Assembly (NCBI GenBank): GCA_038380435.1 | Contig: JAWZYU010000059.1 | Location: 744,001 to 808,000, forward strand | Length of the DNA stretch: 64,000 nucleotides | Source: Ryuthela nishihirai | Lineage: Eukaryota; Arthropoda; Arachnida; Araneae; Heptathelidae | Direction of reading: 5' to 3' | Part shown: positions 54,930 through 64,000 of the stretch, one piece after another | Numbering within the stretch: position 1 is the first letter of the stretch | Layout: every line of letters begins with the position of its first letter | Notes under the pieces: model-generated | Told to the model about the DNA's origin: nothing | The model's database searches: none | Seen by the model: the letters and a program-made list of their open reading frames with translations, nothing else | Position numbers and translations under genes: made by a program

Positions 54930-55585
54930 CAAGCGTTAAAGACTTGAATGTTATCTGCTATCATGCCCCCACTGAGGATGCCGATGAGGATGAGAAGGAT
55001 AGGTTTTATGAACAACTTCAGGATATTTTGAATTCTGTCAAGAAATGAGATATTACCCTTGTTCTTGGTGACTTCAATGCCAAAGTTGGTACTGACTCTG
55101 ACCTTTGGGGAGGAGTAATAAGCCCTTTTGGTATTGGTAGCTGCAATGGCAATGGGCAACGTCTCCTACAGGTAAGTAAACTCAATGGATTCAGAATAAC
55201 TAACACATATTACAAACACCGCGACATACATAAGTACACATGGGTTTCACCTGATGGGCTGTATAGGAATATGATTGATTATATATTAATTAACAGCAAA
55301 TGGGCTAGTTCTGTTAGGAATACCAGGACTTATAGGGGAGCTGAAATTGGATGTGACCATTACCTTGTTAAAAGTGTCTTGCAACTTAAACTTAAAAAGT
55401 GTTGTGCTAGGGTGAAAAAATTTACTTTTAATACGGAAGCTCTGAAAGATCCAGTTACAGTGCCAAAGCTTACCATGATAGGTTACTTAGTCATTATGAC
55501 AGTTATGGTATGCTTACTACTGAAGTTGAGGAAGAATGGGATCATTTTAAACAGGCTTTTTTGGACACTAACAGTACTCTTTTAG
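54930..55585 (+). pseudogene. L1x copy D endonuclease, C-terminal half, broken
   Basis: GDFNAKVGTDSDLWGG and LNGFRITN are readable between stops. The open part at 55271-55585 has IDYILINSKWASSVRNTRTY and IGCDHYLVKS (Ser to Cys compared with GSDHYL). A frameshift near 55466 separates it from the RT frame. Confidence 0.82.
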
Positions 55586-57480
55586 GAAAAAAGGAGCAGA
55601 AGAGACAGAATTATCTGAGTGATAAGGCACTTGAGCTTATTTTGGAAAGAAAGAACTGCAGGAATGTCCTTAATCAATACCCTACTAGTAATAATAGAAA
55701 GCATTACAGAGAATTTAATAAACGTGTAAAGGATCAGTTAGCCGCTGATAAGAATCTTTGGCTTGATGGTTTGGCTGACAAAGCCGAGGAAGCAGTTAGA
55801 CAGCACAACAGCAGAGAGCTGTACCAGATAGTTAATGTTTTGTGTGGTAGGAAACGGACAGGTATAAAGGGATTGAAGGATAAACAAGGTAAGGTTATAG
55901 AAGGTGAGGTTTCTGCCATGGGTAGGTGGGCTGAGCATTTCAGTGATATTCTAAACAATGAGGTTAGTTCTATTCCCATTGTTTGCAATGATGATAGATG
56001 CATTGGTGGCTTTAATGTTGGCCCTATAACACAATCTGAAGTTATTTTGGCTGTTTCTAAACTTAAACTACATAAATCCCCAGGAGTAGATGAAATTACT
56101 ACGGAAATGTTTAGAGCTGGGAATGTTTCGGTTACCACTTGGATGACTGAAATTCTGAATATCTTTTATGATAAAGGCATGGTTCCTAAAGATTTTACTA
56201 GAGCTATAATTATCCCTATTTTGAAAAAAGGTGATCGCAGTTCTTGTGATCACTATAGGGGTATCAGCCTACTCTCTGTTCCAGGTAAAGTTCTTTCCAT
56301 GATTGTGATTAATAGAATTAAGAATCTGGTTGACAGTCAATTGCGTGATGAGCAATGTGGATTCAGAAGTGGTAGGGGATGTGTGGATCAGATATTTTCA
56401 CTTAGGCAGATTCTTGAGAAATGTTTAGAGTTTCAGAAACCTTTGGTTGCTAGCTTCGTTGATTTCAAAAAGGCTTTCGACTCTGTTGATCGTCATAATT
56501 TGTGGTTGATTGTGAGATCATATGGTATACCTGACAAGTTAGTTACCATAATGAAAGCTCTCTATAATAACACTGAGTCGTGTGTGAGAGTTGGTAAGAC
56601 TTGTAGCAATTGGTTTAGCATTGCTTCTGGTGTTCGACAAGGGTGCATTTTGTCTCCTTTTCTCTTTAGTTTGGTTGTTGATTATGTTATGCGAAATTCA
56701 CTTCAAGGGAAAGCTTTTGGCCTTAAATGGGCTGGAGATACGAAAATTTCTGATTTAGATTATGCTGATGATTTAGCCCTTTTGGCAAATGATGTTGATG
56801 AGATGAACTCTTTCATTCGAACTGTTGATGAGACTGGTAGTAGAGTAGGTTTGGTTATAAACAGAGAGAAAACTAAAGTGATGAAAATTGGTCAGGCAGG
56901 CTGTGATTCAGTTAATCTGAATGGTTGCAGTCTTGAGCAGGTGTCACAGTTTAATTATCTTGGGAACTATGTAATAGATAATGGTGATGTGCGGCATGAG
57001 ATTAACAGACGAATAGGGATTGCTGCCGGGACTTTTAAGAATCTATGGAGAGTGTGGAGAAATAGGCATATACACCTAAAGACTAAAATTAGGCTGTATA
57101 ATAGTTTGGTTCTTTCTAAGGTTAATTATGGTAGTGAAACTTGGACACTTTGTAAACAAGATAACAGGAAACTAGATGTTTTTGATTCCAGATGCTTACG
57201 CAGTATCTTGGGCATTAGGTGGTTAATCTTTGTAACTAATGATGAGGTTAGGCAAAGGAGTTTGCAACCTCCTTTAAGCAGCATATTGTGCAGAGAGAAA
57301 CTCCGTTGGTTTGGCCATGTTGCCCATATGGATAATTATAGATTTGAAAATAGGATTATGAACAGTGTGCCTAACGTCTTCAGAAAGAGGGGGAGACCTA
57401 GGATGCGGTGGGCAGACAATGTCAAACAGGACCTTGTTAGAAATGGTGTGCAGTGGCCGGACGCAGCAGATGTAGCTTAG
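55510..57480 (+). CDS. L1x reverse transcriptase, 656-codon open frame
   Basis: LINE ORF2 minus its endonuclease. Residues 1-190: linker with coiled, charged segments (MLTTEVEEEWDHFKQAFLD) and LCGRKRTGIKGLKD. HKSPGVDEITTEMFRAGN is near residue 190; RT motif A FVDFKKAFDSVDRHN is near 316, GVRQGCILSPFLFSL near 375, and the catalytic YADD at residues 418-421 (56761-56772). The C-terminal region carries NYGSETWTLCK, LRSILGIRWL and GRPRMRWADNVKQDL. RT catalytic residues are present, so the polymerase region itself is not visibly broken. A complete element would have this joined to the endonuclease, so the Met here is only the first in-frame Met. It ends at TAG after DVA, where copy C reads on (AQDRLAWR). 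Confidence 0.88.
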   Translation: MLTTEVEEEWDHFKQAFLDTNSTLLGKKEQKRQNYLSDKALELILERKNCRNVLNQYPTSNNRKHYREFNKRVKDQLAADKNLWLDGLADKAEEAVRQHNSRELYQIVNVLCGRKRTGIKGLKDKQGKVIEGEVSAMGRWAEHFSDILNNEVSSIPIVCNDDRCIGGFNVGPITQSEVILAVSKLKLHKSPGVDEITTEMFRAGNVSVTTWMTEILNIFYDKGMVPKDFTRAIIIPILKKGDRSSCDHYRGISLLSVPGKVLSMIVINRIKNLVDSQLRDEQCGFRSGRGCVDQIFSLRQILEKCLEFQKPLVASFVDFKKAFDSVDRHNLWLIVRSYGIPDKLVTIMKALYNNTESCVRVGKTCSNWFSIASGVRQGCILSPFLFSLVVDYVMRNSLQGKAFGLKWAGDTKISDLDYADDLALLANDVDEMNSFIRTVDETGSRVGLVINREKTKVMKIGQAGCDSVNLNGCSLEQVSQFNYLGNYVIDNGDVRHEINRRIGIAAGTFKNLWRVWRNRHIHLKTKIRLYNSLVLSKVNYGSETWTLCKQDNRKLDVFDSRCLRSILGIRWLIFVTNDEVRQRSLQPPLSSILCREKLRWFGHVAHMDNYRFENRIMNSVPNVFRKRGRPRMRWADNVKQDLVRNGVQWPDAADVA

Positions 57481-57507
57481 GACAGACATGGTTTGAGAAC
57501 AAAATTG

Positions 57508-57878
57508 TTCTAAATTTTTTTTTGGCTTTGTTGTTTCCTCCCAGAGGCCATGTGGAGAAACGTCGGCATGTCTTCGGCATTGCAACGCCAGAAGTGACTT
57601 CGGTGCTCTACCTGACTAACCCGACAGTCCGGGCAGCCGCCCGGAAACAGTTCATGTTGATGTCCAGCGAAGTCAAGTACCATCTGTGGAAGACGAGGAA
57701 TAAGGCCCTGTTCCAGAGGACGAAGACGGGCCTTCTAGACGTGAAGGCTCGCGTATCCGGAAGTGTTCTTAACTTTCTGAGGGTCGAACACTTCCGAAGA
57801 GGTAAGTCGGAGTTTACCAGGCAATGGTGTAGGCCTCCGTTTCTTTGTTATTTTTTTGGCAATGCTCTTCGCTTTACT
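57508..57878 (+). pseudogene. Orphan coding-like segment after LINE copy D
   Basis: G+C-richer than its surroundings and open for about 115 codons before running into a SINE head. Contains VFGIATPEVTSVLYLTNPTV, SEVKYHLWKTRNKALFQ and VSGSVLNFLRVEHF. The SEVKYHLWKTRN wording resembles the C-terminal tail of some LINE ORF2 proteins, but I cannot assign it. A TTGTTTCCTCCCAG stretch just before it would pass as a splice acceptor. Its last codons come from the SINE (GRGWLSR). Confidence 0.45.
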
Positions 57879-58264
57879 GGGCGGGGGTGGCTCAGTCGGT
57901 AGCGCGCCAGGCTCGTAATCTGTAGTTCCCAGGTTCGAGTCCCAGCTGGGTCAGGGTTGAGATTTATCTCCGCAAAAATTCCCCGCCCTGCCCACAGTCA
58001 GTAGCGGACACCGATGGGCTTGGAAAGGCCGCCGTCCGTCGGATGGGACGTTAAGCCGTGGCCCCGTGTGCGGGAGAGCCATAACACCCTGTGCATGTTA
58101 AAGAACACGCTGGATGGCCTTGACGGGAGGCTAGCATCTGTCTCCCAATAGCTGTTCCACTAGGTCCCCTCCCCCAACCTTCTCTGAGCCTTCGGGGTCC
58201 ATGTGGCCTGGCCATTTAGTAAATGGTGTGCAAAAAATGCCGCTCAGAGGTAAAACAATCCAAT
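57879..58264 (+). mobile_element. SINE-1, full-length reference copy
   Basis: Head GGGCGGGGGTGG; A-box GTGGCTCAGTCGG at 57887-57899; B-box GGTTCGAGTCCC at 57932-57943; core GGATGGGACGTTAAGCCGTG at 58041-58060; GTGCATGTTAAAGAACACGC from 58091; tail GGTAAAACAATCCAATCC. It interrupts the open frame that starts upstream. A 33-bp SINE-2 fragment follows at 58271-58303. Confidence 0.94.
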
Positions 58265-58303
58265 CCAATCCTCTGTGGCAAGCAGCTGCTTGAGGGGGTA
58301 TTT

Positions 58304-58608
58304 ATTTATACATAGATCGCATGTAATATTCGTTTTCGGTATTTTTTCAACTGTTTTTTAGCATTAGAGAGCGCTATTGAATCTATTGCTAAATTCTGAA
58401 ATTCCGAATCCTAGCGTTTCATCAATACAATCGAACTCAAAGAGATTGAATTTCTGAAATGAAAAAACGCTGAATATCTTTTCATCTTTTGAAAACGTGT
58501 CATAAAAGAACTTAAAAAAATGTCAGTTTCGATTTCATCGCCCTTTAAAGCTGCGGCTAATTCAGTAGTCCCACCCACTACAAAAAAATAACTTTTTTAA
58601 AACTATTT
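58304..58608. other. Non-coding spacer
   Basis: Nothing recognised. Confidence 0.5.
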
Positions 58609-58620
58609 CTTAAAGAAGAA

Positions 58621-58999
58621 TTGGGTGGCTCATTTTGGTAGCGCGCCAGGCTCGTAATCTGTAGTTCCGAGGTTCGAATTCCAGCTGGGTCAGATCTGAG
58701 ATTTATCTCCGCAAAATTCCCCGCCCACGGTCTGTAGGCGACACCGATGGGCTGGGAAAAGCCAGAGTCCGTCGGATGGGACGTAAATCCGTGGCCCCTC
58801 GTGCTGGAGAGCCATACCCTGTGCACGTTAAAGAAGACGCCGGATGGCCTTGACGGGAGGCTACCATCTGTCTCCCAACAGTTGTTTCAGTGGGTCTCCT
58901 CCCCCAACCTTCACCGAGCCTTCGGGGTCCTTGTGACCATGGCCATTTAGCCCATGGTGTGCAAAAAATGTGCCGCTCAGAGGTAAAACAACCCAACAA
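58621..58999 (+). mobile_element. SINE-1, near full-length, with 12-bp target duplication
   Basis: Flanked by CTTAAAGAAGAA at 58609-58620 and 59000-59011. The A-box is altered (GTGGCTCATTTTGG) and the B-box reads GGTTCGAATTCC, so transcription from its own promoter is doubtful. Tail GGTAAAACAACCCAACAA. Confidence 0.93.
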
Positions 59000-59011
59000 C
59001 TTAAAGAAGAA

Positions 59012-59349
59012 AGGTACTCCCCCATCCACCCGAATATAAATGGGCAAATCAAGATTTGAATGCAAAACCACTTAGTTACCCTACAACATAACTGAAATAT
59101 CAATTTTCGAGCATAAACAAATAATAATTTAGAATAGTAAAATTTTACACTTTTCGAAATTTAGCGCCCTGCAACGAAGGAAGACCAAACTGTTGGAATT
59201 TCAGAAAATACGAATCTAAATATTTGTTTAGTCTCTACTAAACCAAAAGAAATTTTTCCATTTATCTGTTAAAGCAAAAAACGTTGAATGTTAGAAAGTC
59301 GACATGGCCTGTTGAAGTTAATATTAGCTCCTGAAAAAGTTGGGAAAGG
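59012..59349. other. Non-coding spacer
   Basis: Nothing recognised. Confidence 0.5.
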
Positions 59350-59454
59350 ATTCGGCTGTTTGACATCTGGGAGTCACTTTTTTTAACATAATGGCAAATA
59401 CTCTGAAAGCTCAGAGAAGGTTTGAGGAGGGGGAAGCATTAGACAGCTGCTAGG
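59350..59454 (-). repeat. Old SINE-1 tail fragment
   Basis: GGCTGTTTGACATCTGGGAGTCAC and GAAAGCTCAGAGAAGGTT are diverged forms of the tail complement. Confidence 0.65.
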
Positions 59455-59762
59455 TTTGGTTTGTTTTGCCTCTGAGCGGCACTTTTTTTGCACACAATGG
59501 GCTAAATAGCCAGATCACAAGGTTGAGTTGGGTTGTTTTACCTCTGAGCGGCACCTTTTTGCACACCATGGGCGAAATGGCCAGGTCACAAGGACCCCGA
59601 AGGCGCAGAGAACATTGGGGGAGGGGACCCACTGGAACAGCTGTTGGGAGACAGATGGTTGCCTCCCGTCAAGGCCATCCAGCGTGTTCTTTAACGTGCA
59701 CAGGGTATGGCTCTCCCGCACTAGGGGCCACGGCTTAACGTCCCATCCGACGGACGGCGACC
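59455..59762 (-). mobile_element. SINE-1 with a duplicated tail, cut by a LINE
   Basis: A 67-bp tail unit (59455-59521) is directly followed by a longer SINE piece starting again with its tail (59522). The SINE stops at CGACGGACGGCGACC, where a run of ten T marks the 3' end of a minus-strand LINE. The head side of the SINE is not found after the LINE. Confidence 0.88.
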
Positions 59763-60139
59763 TTTTTTTTTTAAGAATATAATTTTTATTCATAAGAGTA
59801 AAGAATACAAATACATTTACAATTTGACCCGCAAAGCTAAATAGCTTATCTGCAGGAAAATGAATAAATTATATTACACATAGGTCATTCAGCCACAAAA
59901 ATGGTTTACATCAAATAAATCCACAAAAGACAACACATAAAAATCAGCTAACTAGAAAATACCAAATAATTTTTAATTCCATTTTAAGTCTTCTAAAAGA
60001 ATCTATATTTAGTAATTCTTTTGGAATAGCGTTTAATATAAGTGGTACTTGATATTCGGAGGTATGTTTCCCGTAATTATTTCGAAAATTTGGCAATTTG
60101 TAATAACCTTGGTTTTGAAGTCTTGTATTTTTGTTATGT

Positions 60140-60670
60140 TTAATTTTTTAGTTTGTAAGTTTCGTCAAAAAAATTTTTGATTGTTACATTATATTTATAT
60201 AAATTTCTGTAGGATATAAGATTTAAAAATTTTAATCTATCTGTGGAAGTTTTATAAATTTTTTGCAAATGAAACGGAATAATATTTTTAGCTATTATAG
60301 ACTGCAGTTTTTCTAGTTTCTTTATGTTAGTTAAGTTAGTTATTCCATGCACAATTATTCCATAATTTAAAATAGATTCGCATATTGTTTTATAAAATAG
60401 TACACATGTTTCCATATTTAATACGTATTTCAATTTTTGAACTTTTATCGCCGATATTCTCAAGCTTTCACATATGTGGGATATATGGGCATTCCACCTA
60501 AAATATTCATCAAAAATGATTCCTAAGTAATTTATTTTATTTACTTGCTCAACAAGTGGGCAGCTGCATAATGATTCACAATTCGAAGCATCCTTTTTTC
60601 TGCAATTTATTTTATGAGTTTTGATAAAGAGGTTTTGATGAATATGAAATCCTGGTGAATGAATAATCAT
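60140..60670 (-). pseudogene. CR1/Jockey-like LINE, RT C-terminal part
   Basis: 176 codons: KTHKINCRKK, VNKINYLGIIFDEYFRWN (the YLG motif E region), then ILNYGIIVHGITN and LEKLQSIIAKNI. It continues from the YADD box at 60797-60808 (minus), reached in the same general frame after a stop in the LYADD approach (about 60812). Confidence 0.85.
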
Positions 60671-60845
60671 CAGTTTTGTTTTTTTCTCATTTAAATAGAT
60701 TTTATTATGATTTAACCATCTAATAATATTATTGTAATCTGTTTGAACATCTGAAATGCTATCATTTAAATATTTCTGACTGTTTATTAAAACAATGTCG
60801 TCAGCATATAGCTAAATAGCACTATTTAATTTTGTATTGAACAAA

Positions 60846-61106
60846 TCATTTATGTACACTATGAACAATAAAGGACCTAAAATTGAGCCTTGGGGAATTC
60901 CACATCGTGTAATTACTTTTCTGCTGTAGCAGTTTTTTTATTTTAGTAATTGTGTATCTGTCTGATAAATAATTTCTAAACCAATCTAACAATATACCGC
61001 GAATACCGTAATTTTCCAATTTATTTAGTAAAATGCTATGATCTATTGTATCGAAGGCTTTCTTTAAATCTAAGATCATAGTTACAATTTTTTCCCTATT
61101 ATTCAA
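60846..61106 (-). pseudogene. CR1/Jockey-like LINE, RT palm, motif A
   Basis: 86 codons: MILDLKKAFDTIDHSILLNK is the classic motif A block with catalytic Asp, followed by WFRNYLSDRY. The frame then drifts; the PQGS-like block that normally follows is out of frame around 60900. Confidence 0.85.
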
Positions 61107-61398
61107 TGATTTATTAATATTATTTGCAATTTTGGAAATTAGTTGAATTGTGTTTTTTCCTTTTTGAAAGCCAAACTAATTTTCATTAATTATGCTGTGT
61201 TTAAGTAAAAGTTAAAAACAGTATTATAAATATATTTTTTCGTTATTTTCGAAAAAATGGGCAGAATTGTTATTGGTCGATAGTTCGAAAAATCCTCCTT
61301 AATACCACCTTTAAAAATAGGTCTTAAAATACCTGTTTTGAGTTCAGTAGGTATGTTCCCAGTAAATATAATCTGATTTATAATTTTTGATATAATAT

Positions 61399-61746
61399 TT
61401 ATGTCTCTTTATTAAATTTCATATGTTTAATGCAAACATTATCGTAACCAGGTGATTTATTGGTGTCTAAGGAAGTAATTATTTCATCAGTTTGTTTTTC
61501 AGTGATTTCATGTATATAGATAGATTTCAAAACTTTTTGTATCATGGTTGGAACATAATTTATATCGTCTTGGTGATTTGTATTTCTTATCTGTAAAATT
61601 AGTGTATTATAAATGTCATTGTAATTATTTGCTATTTCTTCCACAGATAATTTCTTTTTCGTCATATTGTCAATTATTACATTGTCCGATGATTTTTTCT
61701 GTTTTCCTTCTAATATTTCATATATTAATTGCCAGGTAGCCTTCAT
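61399..61746 (-). pseudogene. CR1/Jockey-like LINE, region before RT palm
   Basis: 115 codons with TWQLIYEILEGKQKK, LSVEEIANNYNDIYNTL and SLDTNKSPGYDNVCIKHMK. The KSPGYD wording is the conserved RT block 0/1 of this LINE group. Confidence 0.82.
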
Positions 61747-61747
61747 A

Positions 61748-61975
61748 TCATTTTTTTATCATTATAAGTTTATTTTTATAATAAAGTTGTTTCTGATTTC
61801 TAATCTGAATATTAACCCTATTCCTTAATTTTTTATGGTTATTTTTATAAGCATCACTTTTATCTTTGTTTTTAAATTTAATCCAAGCTTTATCTCTTTC
61901 TTCAATGAATTCTATCAAGTTCGGTGTTATCCAATTTTTGCTATGATTTCTTTTTACTTTTCCAACTCTCCTCAT
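61748..61975 (-). pseudogene. CR1/Jockey-like LINE, linker after endonuclease
   Basis: 75 codons: NWITPNLIEFIEERDKAW and NHKKLRNRVNIQIRNQKQLY. This W-T-x-x-L...RDKAW...Y..RN.VN.. pattern is the usual linker between endonuclease and RT in CR1/Jockey elements. Confidence 0.8.
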
Positions 61976-62122
61976 ATATATTCTATTTTTTTCTAAAATT
62001 CCATCATAAATGTCTTTAAATACTTTATATAGGTTTAATTCATCCTTTGAGTTGTCTCCATAATTTTCTAAATTCCAATTCGTTTCAGAAATAGCTTTGT
62101 TTATATTGTTATGGTCAAATGA

Positions 62123-62974
62123 TCAATTCTTATTTTCCTGGTCTGTTACATTATAATTAGTATTATTTAAATTGTTATTGGTGTTGCTAATCAGTGTTAA
62201 AATCCTATAGTGATCTGCTATTTTTCTTGTTTGAATTATTGAATTTGCTGACATATTTTTAATCAGTTTAATATTAATATGGTCTATACAGGTTTTGGTA
62301 ATTTTAATTTTTACTATTTCTTCTCTTGTAGCTTCCCTTATTAATCTTTCAAAATTCATTTCAGCCAATAGTGTGATATATTTTTCTGTGCCATGCTTTT
62401 TAGTATTCATTGTATCGATATTAAAATCACCTATTAAAATCTGATTTTGGTCTTTTTCTGTATTTTCCATCCAGTTTCGGAAATTCAACAGAAAAGAGTT
62501 CACATCTGTACTAGGCGATCTGCATAGTGCTAAAACATGATATATTATATTTTTTTTTTTTTTTACTTTTATATATATAGTTTCCGCTGGAAGTGTTTGT
62601 TGTGAAATAATTTCAATATCTAGATTTTCTTTATAGTATACTGAAATCCCCCTAATATTTTTATTTATATTATCATTTGTGATTTTATTAAATTTATCAA
62701 TGTTATATAAATAATTTTCATATTTATTTACATTTGTTTCAGTTAAAACAAGCAAATCAATGTGTTTCATGTAATGGTTAATACTTAATTTTAATGAATC
62801 CCAATGTTTTCTTTGACTTCTTATATTTACATGAGCAATTCCTAATTTATTTTTGTGAATAAATTTACTATAATTATTTTCGAACCAAGCCTCCACTTCT
62901 AAACCTGTAGTTACATAAGCAACATCATAGTTGCTATCAAAACCTTCAAAATTCAAATCAGACATAGCTAACAA
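62123..62974 (-). CDS. CR1/Jockey-like LINE endonuclease, 283-codon open frame
   Basis: APE-type nuclease. HVNIRSQRKHWDSL near residue 48 (N-term Asn block), LLVLTETNVNKYEN near 75 (catalytic Glu), YRSP-like CRSPSTDVNSF near 150, ILIGDFNIDTMN near 177 (Asp-x-Asn), and the C-terminal KIADHYRILTL (Asp-His) near 250. All catalytic blocks are present, so this domain may still be intact even though the RT downstream is broken. Probably starts at or upstream of the Met at 62974. Confidence 0.85.
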   Translation of the reverse strand: MLAMSDLNFEGFDSNYDVAYVTTGLEVEAWFENNYSKFIHKNKLGIAHVNIRSQRKHWDSLKLSINHYMKHIDLLVLTETNVNKYENYLYNIDKFNKITNDNINKNIRGISVYYKENLDIEIISQQTLPAETIYIKVKKKKNIIYHVLALCRSPSTDVNSFLLNFRNWMENTEKDQNQILIGDFNIDTMNTKKHGTEKYITLLAEMNFERLIREATREEIVKIKITKTCIDHINIKLIKNMSANSIIQTRKIADHYRILTLISNTNNNLNNTNYNVTDQENKN

Positions 62975-62990
62975 GAATATTCATAAAAAA

Positions 62991-63638
62991 AAGCAAAAGA
63001 AAAGGGCAAAAAAAAGAGAGAAAAAAAAAAGCAAGTTTTATCGGACATATCTAAAAGTTCAAAAATCATCAAAATTGGTGAACATATCCACATTGATAAT
63101 TCTTTCACCAGTTGATTTCCTCATTAGAACTTTTCCATTTTTGAACCAACATACTTATAATTTTTTTCTTTTGCACACGGTTATGTTTGCTTACGGTTAT
63201 GTTTGCCTCTGGTGCCATCTTTTGATATCCCTATTATTTTTTGTTCAGAAAATTGGGTGTGGAAAATAAAATTCTCTTCCATCAAATTCAGTTCAAATAA
63301 AGTAAAAATAGCCTATATATATGAATATAATATAATATAATGAATTAATAATATGTAAAAATAACCTATATATAATATAGCAATGAGTAAATGTTCTTCA
63401 AGTCATTACAGACGACCAATCTAAATTTACATTGATCGTCTGTTACGACTATCCTTAGCAGTATTACTAACTCAACCAACACTATGAATATCGCCGTCTC
63501 TTTGCACAGTTGTATCGCGTTCGCTTGCAGTGACATTGCTTCTGCCGATGTCCGAGTCAGAATCCTAGGATGGCACAGTCGTTTGTTCAATCATTTACGT
63601 TGAGATTGTCCCTCATTAACAGTCCAGTTCCAGATAAG
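62991..63638. other. A-rich region, LINE 5' flank and simple repeats
   Basis: A-rich on the plus strand near 62980-63040, and TATAA-type repeats around 63315-63375. No coding feature supported. Confidence 0.5.
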
Positions 63639-63640
63639 TA

Positions 63641-63855
63641 CAGTCGCTCAGAAAAGTATCCGAACGCTTTGGTTGATTACAGAATTCAGAAAAAAATCTG
63701 GCAAAGATTTTTTTTAGAAATTAGTGATCTGGCAACCTTCGTGTACTGTACACGGAGGTTGCCAGATCACTAATTTCTAAAAAAAAAACATTAACAGATA
63801 TTTTTTCTGAATTCTGTAATCAACCATAGTGTTGGGATATTTATTTGAGCGACTG
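63641..63855. mobile_element. Palindromic MITE-P (215 bp)
   Basis: CAGTCGCTCAGAAAAGTATC to its complement, TA on both sides (63639-63640, 63856-63857). The centre is CTTCGTGTACTGTACACGGAG, so the inner palindrome differs from other copies. Confidence 0.93.
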
Positions 63856-63857
63856 TA

Positions 63858-63961
63858 CACGAAGGTTGCCAGATCACTAATTTCTAAAAAAATCGTTGCC
63901 AGATATTTTTTTCTGAATTCTGTAATCAATCATAGTGTTCGGATACCTTTTTTAGCGACTG
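63858..63961. mobile_element. Half copy of MITE-P (right arm only)
   Basis: Starts inside the centre (CACGAAGGTTGCCAGATC) and runs to the right terminus TAGCGACTG, followed by TA. It directly follows a full copy, sharing one TA. Confidence 0.9.
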
Positions 63962-64000
63962 TAGGTGCCTGTCTGTTCAGGATGAAGGAATCCTGAAGAT

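Larger units (their letters stand above)
54767..57507 (+). mobile_element. L1x LINE copy D, best RT copy, both ends truncated
   Basis: Starts inside the endonuclease (CAGATAAAGGTCAGATTCC) and stops shortly after the RT stop codon (GGTTTGAGAACAAAATTG), without the GAT repeat tail of copy C. The endonuclease part has frameshifts and a TGA near 55047. The RT ORF is open for 656 codons. Confidence 0.9.
59763..62990 (-). mobile_element. CR1/Jockey-like LINE, AT-rich, minus strand
   Basis: The poly(A) tail appears as T10 at 59763-59772. The 3' UTR has ACCCGCAAAGCTAAATAGC. The order on the minus strand is endonuclease, RT, C-terminal domain. Codon use is very AT-rich, unlike L1x. The endonuclease is intact while the RT has several breaks, including a stop just before YADD. 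Confidence 0.88.

Noticed and set aside
55734..56138. 134-codon minus-strand frame
   Set aside because: Antisense of the L1x reverse transcriptase, also seen opposite copies A and C.

Overview
This window is a eukaryotic nuclear sequence made almost entirely of transposable elements and AT-rich non-coding DNA. There are no operons, bacterial promoters, rRNA genes or CRISPR arrays. The element set is typical of an arthropod: many copies of a tRNA-derived SINE, LINEs with an APE-type endonuclease plus reverse transcriptase, Tc1/mariner DNA transposons, hAT and piggyBac relics, and palindromic foldback MITEs. My best guess is a chelicerate, probably a spider; that rests on memory of similar repeats and is not shown by the sequence.

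Layout. 0-4 kb: a decayed LINE of family L1x (my label; RTE/CFDP2-like). 4.1-11.5 kb: a degenerate mariner-like transposase with loose terminal pieces, a 279-bp palindromic MITE, and two adjacent degenerate Tc1-like transposons. 12.6-21 kb: mostly AT-rich DNA with few elements, a half MITE, old tRNA-like fragments and one weak exon-like segment. 21.2-27.7 kb: a nested region with SINEs (one pair head to head), a hAT relic interrupted by a TTAA-flanked piggyBac-type MITE, a 3'-truncated L1x copy, a MITE containing two pieces of SINE body, and a foldback of tRNA-like sequence. 28.5-31.6 kb: the only L1x copy with both ends, on the minus strand, with an endonuclease deletion marked by a hairpin scar. 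32.4-34.7 kb: a non-autonomous hAT-type element and a nearly readable Tc1/mariner transposon whose first catalytic Asp codon is Asn. 35.2-37.1 kb: MITEs and an unusual decayed minus-strand block with a possible PC4-like segment. 37.1-41.6 kb: AT-rich and almost empty except one foldback. 42.8-44.7 kb: two 5'-truncated LINEs of different families joined head to head. 44.8-59.8 kb: a dense SINE cluster, including a 104-bp tandem array of SINE tails inside one 12-bp target duplication at the end of a plausible host exon, the second hAT-type copy with a perfect 8-bp target duplication, and an L1x copy with a 656-codon open RT frame. 59.8-63 kb: a CR1/Jockey-like LINE on the minus strand. 63.6-64 kb: two palindromic MITE copies in tandem.

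How the parts relate. The SINE copies have 8-15 bp target duplications, which implies mobilisation by LINE machinery. The MITEs share TA flanks with Tc1/mariner elements, so a related transposase probably moved them. No multi-gene host pathway is visible. The only candidate host coding pieces are a terminal exon at 50.17-50.44 kb (minus), an orphan open segment at 57.5-57.9 kb and a weak exon-like segment at 15.4 kb. Nearly all element ORFs are broken.
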